Source: Porifericola rhodea
Lineage (GTDB): Bacteria; Bacteroidota; Bacteroidia; Cytophagales; Cyclobacteriaceae
NCBI RefSeq assembly: GCF_030506305.1
Contig: NZ_CP119421.1
Location: forward strand, 3,364,501 to 3,428,500
Direction of reading: 5' to 3'
DNA length: 64,000 nucleotides
This document shows, piece after piece, positions 17,724-26,749 of the stretch (its first letter is position 1; each line of letters starts with the position of its first letter). Position numbers and translations under genes: made by a program. The notes below the pieces were generated by a model. The model saw only the letters and a list, made by a program, of their open reading frames with translations, did not search any database and was not told the origin of the DNA.

Positions 17724-18139
17724 AAGAAAAAATTATGATAATCCTTAACCCTTCTTCCCAATTACAATTAAAAAATTATTGCTTAAGCAATATGTTATTG
17801 TGCTTTTTTAAGTCGGTTGTAAGCTTTAGTGTATATGTTGCTGCACATACAAAAGTTTTATGGAGTAGTTAGCACTTATATTGATTTCTTCTCTAACTAA
17901 TATTCCAATAGTTTAAATTTACGCATAGGATGTGGGTTTTTGGTTTACGAATCGTTTAAAAAGTTACATCAGTAGAAATATGCCCTAAACAAAACAAAAA
18001 CGTATTGATAAATATATATTGTATTATTTTGGTAGTTAAAATTACTTAAATCTATCTGATGATATTCTCACGATTGAGTGGAAAACCTATTGTTCAAATA
18101 GATGTCATAAAATTATTGAAAACACAAAAAAATACAATT
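17724..18139. other. Intergenic region upstream of hybrid kinase with a 14-base palindrome
   Basis: A 416-base AT-rich gap between two leftward genes. The only clear structure is the perfect palindrome ATTGCTTAAGCAAT at 17778-17791, 55 bases upstream of the kinase start. No coding frame was supported. Confidence 0.5.
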
Positions 18140-18700
18140 TTATCTTTTGGGGCTTTTTCTATGGAAATCTTCGGGATAAAATGTACCAATATGTACTCCT
18201 GGGTGATTCGTGGTGTTTTCTAAATATTTTTTAAGAGCAAAGGTACTGGAGCTAAAGGCCATTTGCGACCAGGGAATTTGTTCGGGGGTAAAAAGTCTTA
18301 CTTCCAGACTTTCGCTACCACAAGAAAATTCATGATTTTTAAGCCTTGCCAAAAAATGTAAATACACCTGATTTATGTGGGGGAGATTGTATATGCTGTG
18401 TAAACGAATGATCTCAACATTTGCATGGGCTTCTTCTCGGGTCTCGCGTATAGCGCCTTGCTCTACCGTCTCGTTGTTTTCCAGATAACCTGCTGGCAGG
18501 TTCCATAAACCGTATCTAGGCTCTATTGCACGCTTGCAGATCAGTATTTTGTCTTCAAACACAGGTAGGCAGCCTACTACTAATTTGGGGTTTTGGTAAT
18601 GAATAGTATGACATTGCTGACAGACATAACGCGCGCGATTATCACCCTCAGGAATGCTGAAATTAAGTTGTGCGCTTCCACAATGGCTACAGTAGTTCAC
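18140..18700 (-). CDS. Nudix hydrolase with N-terminal zinc ribbon
   Basis: A 186-residue protein. Residues 1-35 carry a zinc ribbon (CSHCGSAQ and CQQCHTI), and residues 40-160 a Nudix domain with the signature G-x5-E-x7-RE-x2-EE (GYLENNETVEQGAIRETREEAH). The family hydrolyses nucleoside diphosphates linked to another group, often ADP-ribose or NADH; the zinc ribbon recalls NudC-like enzymes. The usual Gly after REx2EE is replaced by His-containing sequence (EEAHA). Monocistronic by spacing; a dnaK terminator lies just downstream at 18776. Confidence 0.87.
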   Translation of the reverse strand: MNYCSHCGSAQLNFSIPEGDNRARYVCQQCHTIHYQNPKLVVGCLPVFEDKILICKRAIEPRYGLWNLPAGYLENNETVEQGAIRETREEAHANVEIIRLHSIYNLPHINQVYLHFLARLKNHEFSCGSESLEVRLFTPEQIPWSQMAFSSSTFALKKYLENTTNHPGVHIGTFYPEDFHRKSPKR

Positions 18701-18768
18701 AGTAATGGCTTATGTATATAAAAAATATGTAGTTGGATGGATAATTTAAAAATAAATTTCTAATGATA

Positions 18769-18795
18769 TAAAAAAAGCCCCGCCGGAGCGGAGCT
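18769..18795 (-). terminator. Rho-independent terminator of dnaK
   Basis: Read leftward, AGCTCCGC and GCGGGGCT (arms 18788-18795 and 18776-18783) form an 8-base stem with one G-U pair around TCCG, followed by seven U. It sits 29 bases after the dnaK stop. Confidence 0.85.
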
Positions 18796-18823
18796 TCAAT
18801 TAATTAGGTATAACTAGACACTA

Positions 18824-20764
18824 TTATTTTTTGTCTTTGTCATCTACTTCTTCGTACTCTACATCAGATACGTCGCCATCGGCACTTGCGTCAGCGGCTC
18901 CACCATCTGCCTGTGGGCCTCCTGCTGCACCACCGGCGGCACCTGCCTGGTCAGCACCAGCAGCCTGGTACATTTCCTGAGATGCATTTTGCCATGCGCT
19001 GTTTAGCTTGTTCATTGCAGCATCAATAGCATCAAGGTCTTGTTTGCTATGAGCTTCTTTAAGTTCAGCAAGCGCGTCTTCAATAGGTTTCTTATTGCCT
19101 TCAGAAAGCTTTTCGCCAAACTCTTTAAGCTGCTTTTCGGTCTGGAAGATCAGCGAGTCAGCAGAATTAATTTTCTCAATTTTTTCTTTTTCCTGCTTGT
19201 CAGACTCAGCATTAGCTTCAGCCTCTTTACGCATCTTGTCTATTTCTTCTTCAGTAAGTCCGGAAGAAGCCTCAATTCTAATCTTTTGCTCTTTACCAGT
19301 TCCTTTGTCTTTGGCCGATACGTTCAGAATACCGTTCGCATCTATATCAAAAGTTACTTCAATCTGAGGTACACCTCTGGGAGCTGGTGGAATTCCGTCA
19401 AGGTGGAATCTACCGATGGTACGGTTCTGGTTCGCCATAGGACGTTCACCTTGCAGCACGTGAATTTCTACAGAAGGCTGGTTATCAGAAGCTGTAGAGA
19501 ATACTTCAGATTTTTTAGTAGGGATAGTAGTATTCGCTTCTATCAGTTTTGTAGATACACCACCCATAGTTTCAATACCCAATGAAAGAGGGGTAACATC
19601 TAGAAGAAGTACGTCTTTTACATCTCCTGAGAATACACCACCCTGGATAGCGGCACCAACGGCTACTACCTCATCAGGGTTTACACCTTTAGAAGGCTTC
19701 TTGCCGAAGAATTTTTCAACTTCTTCCTGAATTTTAGGGACACGGGTAGAACCACCCACTAAAATTACTTCGTCAATTTCAGAAGAAGAAAGTCCTGCGT
19801 CATCCAATGCTTTCTTGCAAGGCTCCATGGTTCTGCGAACCAGGTCGTCAATAAGCTGCTCAAATTTAGCGCGGCTTAGTGTTCTTACCAGGTGCTTTGG
19901 AATCCCATCTACCGGCATAATGTAGGGTAGGTTAATCTCTGTGCTGGTAGAGCTTGACAACTCAATTTTAGCTTTTTCGGCAGCTTCTTTCAAACGCTGC
20001 AATGCCATAGGGTCTTTTCTCAGATCTATGCCCTCGTCTTTCAGAAACTCTTCAGCTAACCAGTCAATGATTTTACCATCAAAGTCGTCACCACCCAGGT
20101 GTACATCACCATTCGTAGATTTTACTTCAAATACGCCATCACCTAGCTCCAGAATAGAGATATCAAAAGTACCTCCACCTAAGTCATATACCGCAATGGT
20201 AATATCTTTATCTTTTTTATCCAGGCCGTATGCCAGTGCAGCGGCAGTAGGCTCGTTAATAATTCTTTTAACGTTAAGGCCAGCAATTTGACCTGCTTCT
20301 TTAGTAGCCTGACGTTCAGCGTCGTTAAAGTAAGCTGGTACAGTTACTACTGCTTCGCTTACGGTAGTTCCAAGGTAGTCTTCAGCGGTTGACTTCATCT
20401 TTTGAAGTATCATTGCAGAAAGCTCCTGAGGAGTATACAGGCGATCGCCTATTTTTACTCGGATAGTATCGTTACTTCCTTTATCCAGTTCGTAAGAGAC
20501 ATTTTTTCTTTCATCTGATACTTCAGAGAATTTTTTACCCATAAATCTCTTTACTGAACTAATTGTATGATGAGGGTTGGTAATTGCCTGTCTTTTAGCA
20601 GGGCTACCTACCTTACGCTCTCCATTACCATTGTCCAAAAACGCGACCACAGATGGGGTCGTCCTTCCGCCTTCGCTGTTCGGGATGACAACGGGCTCGT
20701 TACCCTCCATTACAGCGACGCAGGAGTTTGTTGTTCCTAAGTCTATTCCTATAACTTTTCCCAT
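18824..20764 (-). CDS. dnaK: Molecular chaperone DnaK (Hsp70)
   Basis: A 646-residue cytoplasmic Hsp70. The ATPase domain starts with [15 protein letters not shown], and has [39 protein letters not shown] and [10 protein letters not shown]; the linker and substrate-binding domain follow ([15 protein letters not shown]), then a helical lid and an Ala/Gly-rich tail ending in the acidic DVEYEEVDD. It stands alone: no grpE or dnaJ adjoins. No CIRCE-type inverted repeat was seen upstream. Its own terminator is at 18769-18795. Confidence 0.98.
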   Translation of the reverse strand: MGKVIGIDLGTTNSCVAVMEGNEPVVIPNSEGGRTTPSVVAFLDNGNGERKVGSPAKRQAITNPHHTISSVKRFMGKKFSEVSDERKNVSYELDKGSNDTIRVKIGDRLYTPQELSAMILQKMKSTAEDYLGTTVSEAVVTVPAYFNDAERQATKEAGQIAGLNVKRIINEPTAAALAYGLDKKDKDITIAVYDLGGGTFDISILELGDGVFEVKSTNGDVHLGGDDFDGKIIDWLAEEFLKDEGIDLRKDPMALQRLKEAAEKAKIELSSSTSTEINLPYIMPVDGIPKHLVRTLSRAKFEQLIDDLVRRTMEPCKKALDDAGLSSSEIDEVILVGGSTRVPKIQEEVEKFFGKKPSKGVNPDEVVAVGAAIQGGVFSGDVKDVLLLDVTPLSLGIETMGGVSTKLIEANTTIPTKKSEVFSTASDNQPSVEIHVLQGERPMANQNRTIGRFHLDGIPPAPRGVPQIEVTFDIDANGILNVSAKDKGTGKEQKIRIEASSGLTEEEIDKMRKEAEANAESDKQEKEKIEKINSADSLIFQTEKQLKEFGEKLSEGNKKPIEDALAELKEAHSKQDLDAIDAAMNKLNSAWQNASQEMYQAAGADQAGAAGGAAGGPQADGGAADASADGDVSDVEYEEVDDKDKK

Positions 20765-21196
20765 AATGTCTTATTGATTCGGTTTTATAATTTCAATTTC
20801 ACACTAAAATTATCAATGCTTATGCCAAGCGCCTATCTAATGACAGATTGTCAGAAATGTGGCGAAAAGCATGTTTTTGTATTAAAAATGAGTGCCTATT
20901 CGGCAATTTATGTCAAAGCGACGCATGCTAATTGTCAATAAACGTACGAACCAGAGCGGGTGTATAAGTGTTTGCAATGGCATATTAACAAACACCTATC
21001 ACTAAAAATGAATGTCCGCTAAGCAATAGCTTAGTTTTTATTCGTTTCTCTTTAAGGTAGCTGCAATAAACCAGATTGTAAGCTGCAAGTAGGAGAATAT
21101 GATTAAATTCATTTAAATTAGTGGTCCAAGTGATGGCTTCGCCAGATTGTTTGCCCTTGGAGTAATGACTGGGCTTTTTAGATAGATGACTAGACT
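20765..21196. other. Divergent intergenic region between dnaK and a CarboxypepD_reg protein gene
   Basis: 432 bases. Near dnaK the leftward strand shows TAATTTTA, one mismatch from a -7 box. The right side holds a foldable segment at 21125-21161 (outer stem TCCAAG/CTTGGA, inner hairpin TGGC-TTC-GCCA). No tRNA or protein-coding frame was recognised. Confidence 0.45.
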
Positions 21197-21955
21197 ATGA
21201 GGTATATTTATATTGTGGTTTTGATCTTTTTTTGCCTGCCAGCTTTGGTACAGGCTCAGGAACAAAAAGATGAGACAATTAGCCTGTCAGGCACTATAGT
21301 AGATAAGGATGGAGCAGTAGTTCCTTTTGCTACTATTTCAGTAGCTAAAACTGGCAAGGGAGTTATCAGCGATGATGAAGGTTTCTTCTTTATTAAATTT
21401 CCTAAAAAAGATACCTTGGTACTTTCTACAGTAGCCCATGAGACCCAGCACCTTTATTTTGGCGATACTGCCACCACAGATAATTATGATCTGCAAATCC
21501 GTTTAAGCGAGCAGACGTATGCCCTGGAGAACGTTACCATTTTTGCTTTTAAAGACGAATACGCATTTAAAAAGGCGATCTTAGAAATGGACGATCTGCC
21601 TAACGAAAAGCAGGGTATCCATATACCAGGATCTTATTACGGGCCCAGAAAGGAAGTAAAAGCCAATGCGCTTAATCCTGTTTCGTTTATAGCCGGACGT
21701 TTAAATAAGCGAGCTCGTTACGAAAGAGAAGCCAGACAAAAAATTGCAGAAGCCAAGCAGAGCGATGCGCTTGCTAAAAAATACAATCGTGCTTTAGTAG
21801 AAAAAGTGACCGGGCTAAAAGAAGATACTTTGGATAAGTTTATGATGTACTGCCGTATGAGAGATTTGTTTGTTGAGCAGCCTAATGAGTATCAGGTAAT
21901 TTTGGCTATCAACCAGTGCTATAAAGACTTTCAGAGAGAACAAACGAGAAATTAA
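21197..21955 (+). CDS. CarboxypepD_reg-like domain exported protein
   Basis: A 252-residue exported protein. The signal peptide ends in LVQAQ. Residues 27-112 are a carboxypeptidase regulatory-like (beta-sandwich) domain of the kind seen at the N-terminus of TonB-dependent receptors: LSGTIVDKDGAVVPFATISV, then GVISDDEGFFFIKFP. The rest is a charged, helical region (GRLNKRARYEREARQKIAEA) with no known motif. A second gene of the same design is at 53352-54134. Function unknown; an envelope-associated role is inferred. Followed by a strong terminator. Confidence 0.78.
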   Translation: MRYIYIVVLIFFCLPALVQAQEQKDETISLSGTIVDKDGAVVPFATISVAKTGKGVISDDEGFFFIKFPKKDTLVLSTVAHETQHLYFGDTATTDNYDLQIRLSEQTYALENVTIFAFKDEYAFKKAILEMDDLPNEKQGIHIPGSYYGPRKEVKANALNPVSFIAGRLNKRARYEREARQKIAEAKQSDALAKKYNRALVEKVTGLKEDTLDKFMMYCRMRDLFVEQPNEYQVILAINQCYKDFQREQTRN

Positions 21956-21981
21956 ACAGCTTTATTAGTATATAAAATGTA

Positions 21982-22007
21982 AAGCGTAGCTCAGCTACGC
22001 TTTTTTA
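21982..22007 (+). terminator. Rho-independent terminator
   Basis: A perfect 9-base stem AAGCGTAGC / GCTACGCTT (21982-21990 and 21994-22002) with loop TCA runs into six T. It ends the gene at 21197-21955 and may also slow leftward reading from 22082. Confidence 0.92.
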
Positions 22008-22081
22008 TTAAATATAAGTCAGTAGAGGGTAAAGCTACAGATACCCCATTAATTTGCAGAGCTGTAGCTTTATTTATTCGT

Positions 22082-23395
22082 TTAGACCTTCCAGGAGCCT
22101 CTCATTTTTCTGGAGCGCATAGCATTCGCTTCTTTATCACCTTTAAACTCTTCTTTTTTAGGGTCCCACTTTAAGGGCCTGCCTAACTCATAGGCGATGT
22201 TACCGATGTTACATACCGATGCGGTACGATGCCCTATTTCCACATCGCAAATGGGCTTTTCTCCTGTTTTGATGCAGTTCAGCCAGTCCTGATAGTGATT
22301 GACACTGTGGTAGAGGTGGGTATCGTTTAACCCAATAGACTGATGTTTTATGTTATCAGGCACATTCAGGAACTGACGACTAACTTCTATAGTCCCTTCG
22401 GTACCCACAAAACGAACGGCATTGCCTTTGCCAAAATCTTCTCTGGTCATGGGTATGCCATTGTCATAGATGTAGGTAAGCACTTTAACATCTTTACCAT
22501 CGGGGGGTAAAATTTCTACCGGACCTGATTGATCTTTGCCAAGTGCCCACTGCGCAATGTCAAACATATGAGCTCCCCAGTCGGTCATAAGTCCTCCACC
22601 GTAATACTTGCAGTAGCGCCAGCGAGGCCAGCCATCCCAAGTAATAGGAGGGGCAAAATGAGAGCTATATCCTCTTGAGGGCGCTGGTCCTAGCCACATA
22701 TCCCAGTCAAGGTAATCAGGTGTAGCTTCATCAGCTTGTTCGCATTCGTCGGGCGGGCCACCTACACTTACTACCACTTGTTGTATGTCTCCAATATAGC
22801 CGTTGGCTACCAGCTCGGCTGCTCTATGAAAATCTGACCATGAGCGTTGCATGCTACCCGTTTGTAGCACAATATTATTATCGCGGGCGGCATCTACCAT
22901 AGCACGTCCTTCGCTAATGGTAAGAGATAGAGGCTTTTCACAGTATACGTGTTTTTTTGCATTGGCAGCAGCTATAGATGTAAGGGCATGCCAGTGGTCT
23001 GGTGTAGCTACAATTACACCATCTATATCTTTACGTTCCAGCATCTCGCGGAAGTCTTTGTAACCATCAATCATTTCAGAAGATGATCTACCATTATTTT
23101 CACTATAGTAGGTAGCTACTTTTTTTTGAAAAGCTTCCAGTTTCTGGCTGTCTACATCACAAGCTGCAACAACTTGTACTTCAGGAATCTTTATGAAATT
23201 CTGGAAAAGAGCCCCACGGCCTTGTCTGCCGGTACCAATATAGGCAAGATTAAATTTATCGCTTGGCGCTGTAAAGTTTGGACCTCCTAAAACATGGCGA
23301 GGTACCAGACTGACACCAGCTAACGCAGCTAAGGAAGATTTTACAAATTTTCTGCGTCCGCTCTCTCGCTCGGACTTTGCTTGTAATTGATTCAT
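22082..23395 (-). CDS. Tat-exported Gfo/Idh/MocA family oxidoreductase
   Basis: A 437-residue NAD(P)-dependent dehydrogenase-like protein. A twin-arginine signal (GRRKFVKSSLAALAGVSLV) predicts folded export to the periplasm. The Rossmann domain follows (NLAYIGTGRQGRGAL), with VAACDVDSQKLEAF and the family motif CEKPLSLTISEG containing the conserved E-K-P. The C-terminal domain has WRYCKYYGGGLMTDWGAHMFDIAQWALG. Exported members are common in Bacteroidota and planctomycetes, acting on sugars or inositols, but the substrate is unknown. The start at 23395 is preferred over an ATG 12 codons earlier, which would place a Thr/Asn-rich stretch before the signal. Confidence 0.88.
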   Translation of the reverse strand: MNQLQAKSERESGRRKFVKSSLAALAGVSLVPRHVLGGPNFTAPSDKFNLAYIGTGRQGRGALFQNFIKIPEVQVVAACDVDSQKLEAFQKKVATYYSENNGRSSSEMIDGYKDFREMLERKDIDGVIVATPDHWHALTSIAAANAKKHVYCEKPLSLTISEGRAMVDAARDNNIVLQTGSMQRSWSDFHRAAELVANGYIGDIQQVVVSVGGPPDECEQADEATPDYLDWDMWLGPAPSRGYSSHFAPPITWDGWPRWRYCKYYGGGLMTDWGAHMFDIAQWALGKDQSGPVEILPPDGKDVKVLTYIYDNGIPMTREDFGKGNAVRFVGTEGTIEVSRQFLNVPDNIKHQSIGLNDTHLYHSVNHYQDWLNCIKTGEKPICDVEIGHRTASVCNIGNIAYELGRPLKWDPKKEEFKGDKEANAMRSRKMRGSWKV

Positions 23396-23520
23396 TGTAG
23401 TGTTATTGGTTGTTGTTAAGTGTTTAACCAATATACAATAAATCAGAAGCAGGATAAAGAAGTCGCTCTAAGTCTGAACATATGAGCAACAAATGAAGCA
23501 AAATTTACTAACTGAAAAAT

Positions 23521-23733
23521 TTAAGGTTGCCTGTTTTTTTTCTGCTGAACCTCAATCAGTTCTTCCACAGACTGATTAATATCCTCAATAGAGTTTAAGA
23601 TTTTTCTTAAATGGTTGAGTTTGCTGGTGGACTTAAAACGCTCACCGTTTCTGCTTCCTTTAGAGTTTTTGCTTATCTCCGCTATGTCAGATTTAAGCTG
23701 TTCTACCACTACTTTAATGCTTTCTTCCTTCAT
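23521..23733 (-). CDS. Small helical protein of unknown function
   Basis: A 70-residue charged protein with heptad-like hydrophobic spacing (VVVEQLKSDIAEI; LRKILNSIEDINQSVEELIEV), probably a helical coiled coil. It has no signal peptide or known motif. A pair of interlocking inverted repeats lies 18-70 bases upstream (23752-23801) and could regulate it. I do not recognise a family. Confidence 0.55.
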   Translation of the reverse strand: MKEESIKVVVEQLKSDIAEISKNSKGSRNGERFKSTSKLNHLRKILNSIEDINQSVEELIEVQQKKNRQP

Positions 23734-24071
23734 ACTGTGTGTATTTAGTATACTGCCTTAGATGTACGTGGGCATAGATAAAGTGTTAGGCAGTACATCT
23801 ATTCTAACTCAAATACTGTACATTGTTTAGGTGACTATTAAAATTAATTTTCATAGTTTAAAATATTATTGATATAGTTAAATTTAAGGGTGATTTCCTC
23901 CTGGGATACTTAGTATTTACTCGCAAAAACTTATTATGAGAAAAACATGCGTAATGCTGGATAATTTAGCATTTCACTGATATTCACACATGTGGTAGAT
24001 ACACAGGCTTTCGCTTTTTTTAAAAAATATATTGGTTTCAAATTGCAGGGGTGTAGAAGTGTAGAATAGAT
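23734..24071. other. Divergent intergenic region with interlocking inverted repeats
   Basis: A 338-base AT-rich region between divergent small genes. It holds ACTGCCT-TAGATGTAC at 23752-23767 whose two parts recur inverted at 23788-23801. Nothing else was recognised. Confidence 0.5.
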
Positions 24072-24458
24072 ATGAAAGTTATGTATACTGAGAAGAAAAT
24101 CAACATCAACATAGATTATACCTATATAGAGGAGGTTTTTGAATCAAAGGAAGAGTATAAGTATTTTCTACAAATTATGTGTTTTGAATTTGAGGAAGCC
24201 ATCAACAAGCTGACAGAGGCTATAGAGAAGCATGATGGGCATAGCTTCCGTAAAACAATGCATAATGTAGGGTCTCACCTGGAGATGCTAAGAGCTAATG
24301 AACTTAGCCATTTTCTAAAAGAAATTAAACCCCAGGTAGAGAATGTAGGCTTTGCCGGAGAAAGCAAAGAACAGCTTATCCAGCAAATAGATCATGCATT
24401 CAAAGACGTAATCCAACATGTAAAATCTAAATGTGAGGAGCTCTCAGAAGCTTCATAA
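24072..24458 (+). CDS. HPt-like (histidine phosphotransfer) protein
   Basis: A 128-residue all-helical protein. The segment FRKTMHNVGSHLEMLRANEL (59-78) has the shape of an HPt active site with His64, and aligns without gaps with the HPt-like tail of the hybrid kinase (LRRIMHKLQPSIKMIENQEL). It would shuttle phosphoryl groups between receiver domains. The usual lysine and small residue after the histidine (HxLKG) are replaced, so phosphotransfer is inferred. It converges with the PAS kinase-like gene, overlapping it by six bases at 24453-24458. Confidence 0.65.
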   Translation: MKVMYTEKKININIDYTYIEEVFESKEEYKYFLQIMCFEFEEAINKLTEAIEKHDGHSFRKTMHNVGSHLEMLRANELSHFLKEIKPQVENVGFAGESKEQLIQQIDHAFKDVIQHVKSKCEELSEAS

Positions 24459-25436
24459 AGGACATCGCAAGCTCAATATATTTTGAGCTGATTCTCCAAT
24501 CTTTACATCTGCCTGCAATTGTCTGCCTAACGCATTAATTAACTGCTTACTAAAAGCTGGAAACTGTGTGTTAGGCATATTTTTTACCTTAAGCTCAAGC
24601 ACAAACTCATCTGCCTCCTGCTTGGCAATTATTTTTATCTTCTGATTAGCCAGCAATTCCTCTTTAATACTATTAAAGCATTCTACCAGAACTATACCCA
24701 ATGCATAAGCCCTGTTAGCTTGCCAGAAAATACTCTCCTGCTCAAAAGTAAGTTTAGAGTTAATCTGTAACTGACCTAAAAGTTTAGGTAGATACTCTTC
24801 CAGATCAATAGAGTCAGGCTCTTCACCTTTGTATAAAAGCTCAAAAGCGATTGCAATGGCCAGCACACGCTTCTGAGAGTTGGTAACTACTTCTTTGGCT
24901 TCTGACTGTAGCTGAACAGATTGTAGATGCAGAAGGCCACTTATTTCGTGCAGGGTATTTTTAAACTGGTGCTGCATCTTTTTAATGTGCTCTTCCAGGT
25001 CTGTAGCCTGATGAGGAGGCATAGGCACCAGAATCTCCATTTTGTAGCGCTTATCCTGAGAAGAAACAATGCGAGAAGTAATAGAACGGAGTTGAAGGGG
25101 GTGACCTTCTTTGTGTTGGAAAGTCCATTCAGCCGCATTTTCATCAGACTGTCCGTCCAGGTACTCATGATGCAACATAATGGCATAAGCTCTCATTTCT
25201 GCCGGAAGCAGTTCTATAAAGCTTTTATCAAGCAGTTCCTCTCTCTTATAGCCGAAAGTATGACAGAAAATTTCGTTGAAATCTACGATTATACCGTTTT
25301 GATCGGTGACGCAGTAGCCATCACTTAGATGTTGTTTGATATTTTCAATAAACTGAAATGCTGTTTGCTTTTGCATTTGTGCTTCAAAGTCGTTGGACTT
25401 TGAGGTTGTGGAACCTGAAGAAGGAGACTCGCTCAT
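24453..25436 (-). CDS. PAS-containing, degenerate HisKA_2-type histidine kinase
   Basis: A 327-residue soluble protein. Residues 27-140 form a PAS domain (VTDQNGIIVDFNEIFCHTFG; REELLDKSFIELLP). Residues 145-200 form a HisKA_2-like dimerisation region, MQHQFKNTLHEISGLLHLQ, with His156 at the usual phosphorylation site. The ATP-binding part is eroded: where an N box (NELxxNAxKH) is expected the sequence reads LVECFNSIKEE, and the Gly-rich boxes are missing. It may be a pseudokinase or a binding partner rather than an enzyme. Its 3' end overlaps that of the HPt-like gene, suggesting a functional pair. Confidence 0.7.
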   Translation of the reverse strand: MSESPSSGSTTSKSNDFEAQMQKQTAFQFIENIKQHLSDGYCVTDQNGIIVDFNEIFCHTFGYKREELLDKSFIELLPAEMRAYAIMLHHEYLDGQSDENAAEWTFQHKEGHPLQLRSITSRIVSSQDKRYKMEILVPMPPHQATDLEEHIKKMQHQFKNTLHEISGLLHLQSVQLQSEAKEVVTNSQKRVLAIAIAFELLYKGEEPDSIDLEEYLPKLLGQLQINSKLTFEQESIFWQANRAYALGIVLVECFNSIKEELLANQKIKIIAKQEADEFVLELKVKNMPNTQFPAFSKQLINALGRQLQADVKIGESAQNILSLRCPL

Positions 25437-25596
25437 GCGCGCTGGGGTTTACGGACTGAGAATCATACATAAAGATTACGCTATACTGACTATAAAGCAT
25501 AATCATTTATTATCAGTAACAAAGTAAATGAAGAAAATTCATTGAGCAAATCTGCAAACAAATACTCAGGTATGTTTTTGGTAAAAATACAGAAAT

Positions 25597-25854
25597 TTAT
25601 TCTTCGTCTACCTCGTATTTTTTGTCAAGTCGGTTCATAAGCCAGACATAAATAAAAATAAGAACGACGAAAATGTAGATAGATCCCTGCTGGGCAAACC
25701 AAAAGCCTAGTTTAAATCCTCCCATTTTTATCTGGTTAAGCTGATCTGCAAGTAAAATTCCGAAACCATACGAGCAGACAAACCATATAGATAGCAAAAT
25801 AAGCAGGTATTTGATGTTGTTCTTCCAATAAGCCTGCATCTTGTTGTTGTTCAT
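25597..25854 (-). CDS. DUF4212 sodium/substrate symporter small subunit
   Basis: An 85-residue protein with two membrane helices (IKYLLILLSIWFVCSYGFGI and IYIFVVLIFIYVWLMN) and the strongly conserved middle GGFKLGFWFAQQGS typical of DUF4212, ending in LDKKYEVDEE. DUF4212 proteins normally pair with a large acetate-symporter-like subunit encoded next door; none is present on either side here. It lies 43 bases downstream of modC in the same direction. The ATG at 25854 (or 25839) fits the family; an upstream frame overlapping modC is less likely. Confidence 0.82.
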   Translation of the reverse strand: MNNNKMQAYWKNNIKYLLILLSIWFVCSYGFGILLADQLNQIKMGGFKLGFWFAQQGSIYIFVVLIFIYVWLMNRLDKKYEVDEE

Positions 25855-25897
25855 AGTTTTAGTGTTGTGTAAAGACAATATATTAGAATTTTTCTGA

Positions 25898-26749
25898 TTA
25901 GTCAGCCTGTACGACAATTTGCCCGGCATTAACCTGAATGCGATCCCCCATACTAAAGGCGTAAGATAGAGGTAAAGGAAATTTTAACAGTCCACTCAGC
26001 CTTTCGTCCTGCATAATAAAAAAATTTTCCTGTGTATTTATTTCTATTACTTCGCCTTTAAATTTACCATCAGCCACTACGGCTAAGGTTTCATGGGGCT
26101 TACATTGTTGAACTACCTTGGCATCTTTCAGAATTAGCACCTGCTCTGCCATACGGGCTACTTCCATAGCATCATGACTTACCAACAGCATTGTAGTTTT
26201 GAACCTCTGGTGAAGTGCAAGAATATCTTTCTGAAGCTTTTCGCGCATATACTTATCCAGGGCAGCAAAAGGCTCGTCTAAAAGCAAAAGCTGCGGTTGC
26301 CGTATAATGGCCCGAGCCAAAGCGACACGCTGTTGCTGTCCTCCGGAAAGCTTTTGTGGGTATTGCTTCGCTAGCTTATCCAGCTCCATAAGGGCCAGTA
26401 CTTCACCTACCAAATCGCGAGAAGAGTTAGCGGGTAGGGCATAGCTCAGGTTACGACCTACGCTCATATTTGGAAAGAGCGCATAGTCCTGAAAAACAAA
26501 CCCGATACTACGCTGCTGAGGCTTTAGCCATGTATGGTGGGTGCTGCTATACCATAGTTCTCCATCAACTTCTATAATACCCCGGTCCGGGGGCATAAGG
26601 CCCGCCAGCATTTTGAGGATACTGGTTTTACCTGCTCCTGAAGGGCCCATCAGTGCCCAGATGCTATGTTCAGGCATTTCAAACTGCACATCGAGCGCTA
26701 ATTTTCCTTCGCTTCCCAAAAGTTTTTTCTCCAGCCTGACTTTAATCAT
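25898..26749 (-). CDS. modC: Molybdate ABC transporter ATP-binding protein ModC
   Basis: A 283-residue ABC ATPase. Walker A GPSGAGKTS, Q-loop FVFQDYALFPNMSV, signature LSGGQQQRVALARA, Walker B LLLLDEPFAALD and switch histidine in VSHDAMEVARM are all present. The C-terminal 60 residues look like a short TOBE-type domain, shorter than in E. coli ModC. It overlaps modB by four bases (ATGA). The specificity comes from the adjacent modB and modA; tungstate or sulfate cannot be excluded by sequence alone. Confidence 0.9.
   Translation of the reverse strand: MIKVRLEKKLLGSEGKLALDVQFEMPEHSIWALMGPSGAGKTSILKMLAGLMPPDRGIIEVDGELWYSSTHHTWLKPQQRSIGFVFQDYALFPNMSVGRNLSYALPANSSRDLVGEVLALMELDKLAKQYPQKLSGGQQQRVALARAIIRQPQLLLLDEPFAALDKYMREKLQKDILALHQRFKTTMLLVSHDAMEVARMAEQVLILKDAKVVQQCKPHETLAVVADGKFKGEVIEINTQENFFIMQDERLSGLLKFPLPLSYAFSMGDRIQVNAGQIVVQAD

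Noticed and set aside
19040-19585. A 181-codon open frame antisense to dnaK
   Set aside because: It mirrors a highly expressed conserved gene, is full of Phe/Ser/Arg from reverse-complemented Lys/Glu codons, and has no family or start signal.
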